A model generated the notes under the pieces. That model saw only the letters and a program-made list of their open reading frames with translations. It did no database searches and was not told where the DNA came from. From Ruminococcus sp. Phil15 (GTDB lineage: Bacteria > Bacillota > Clostridia > Oscillospirales > Ruminococcaceae), in NCBI GenBank assembly GCA_001940995.1, contig MSHC01000028.1, positions 1-51,375 on the forward strand: 51,375 bases of DNA. Direction: 5' to 3'. Positions 51,362 through 51,375 of this stretch are shown here, in pieces. A program made the translations under genes and the position numbers. How positions within the stretch are numbered: the first letter of the stretch is position 1; every line of letters starts with the position of its first letter.

Positions 51362-51375
51362 AATCAAGCTGACCC

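Noticed and set aside
1-51375. CRISPR arrays, insertion sequences, prophage or plasmid genes
   Set aside because: No regular repeat-spacer pattern, transposase, integrase or phage protein was recognised anywhere in the window.

Overview
The window looks like a chromosomal segment from an anaerobic, spore-forming Firmicute of the class Clostridia, most likely the Oscillospirales/Ruminococcaceae (Ruminococcus or [Eubacterium] siraeum type). The evidence is gene content. There is a clostridial-type Rnf operon (rnfCDGEAB), a cotJABC spore-coat operon, a SleB-like spore cortex hydrolase, a type III glutamine synthetase, an IspH-ribosomal protein S1 fusion and a cohesin/dockerin pair. Promoters are ordinary sigma-A type, and most starts carry AGGAGG- or AAAGGA-type ribosome binding sites. 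I see no prophage, insertion sequence, CRISPR array or rRNA gene. One tRNA-Lys is present.

Layout. 1-6.3 kb: a truncated acetyltransferase-like gene, an XRE/zinc-ribbon regulator, then a 26-codon ORF with its own promoter and terminator in front of an exporter module (ABC exporter, DUF1854 protein, ABC exporter). 6.3-10.3 kb (minus strand): a five-gene operon of Lrp regulator, aminotransferase, ispE, PflX-like radical SAM protein and GNAT. 10.4-11.6 kb: a lone lipoprotein. 11.6-23 kb (plus strand): a long run of housekeeping genes, tepA, ylzJ-like, uppP, ftsK/spoIIIE, a ComEC-like metallo-hydrolase, a DUF3006-like protein, rpiR, a BaiN-like flavoprotein, a cmk-plsC fusion and an ispH-S1 fusion. 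23-31.5 kb: a class A PBP, an RlmL-type rRNA methyltransferase, glnN, and a GGDEF/EAL protein whose GGDEF motif is lost. 31.6-35.4 kb: cotJCBA (minus), then secG and rnr (plus). 35.4-37.8 kb (minus): an RluA-family pseudouridine synthase, a DUF975-like membrane protein and a histidine phosphatase. 37.8-43.8 kb: apbE and rnfCDGEAB. 43.9-48.2 kb: a DUF3795 protein, then a secreted glucosaminidase ending in a dockerin, divergent from a cell-surface cohesin protein with a long Thr-rich linker. 48.2-51.4 kb: queH, an ECF S component, tRNA-Lys, a low-molecular-weight phosphatase, a SleB-like hydrolase, and tandem strong promoters firing out of the right edge.

How the genes work together. Cell-wall work recurs: UppP recycles the lipid carrier, the class A PBP polymerises and cross-links, and the glucosaminidase and SleB-like enzyme cut peptidoglycan. 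ApbE flavinylates Rnf subunits, and Rnf couples ferredoxin oxidation to ion pumping. IspE and IspH both belong to the MEP isoprenoid pathway that feeds the lipid carrier.

Most unusual observations: (1) uppP, the rlmL-like gene and glnN, which are unrelated, share one 5' architecture: ATGAGAGGAG, a hairpin whose stem sequence differs but whose pairing is kept, 9-10 nt, then the start codon. (2) A dockerin-tagged peptidoglycan hydrolase sits head-to-head with a cohesin protein that ends in an NPQTD-type sorting-like signal. (3) The DUF1854 exporter module has a small-ORF/terminator leader whose Shine-Dalgarno can pair with the terminator arm. (4) The IspH-S1 fusion contains an internal start site at the domain junction.
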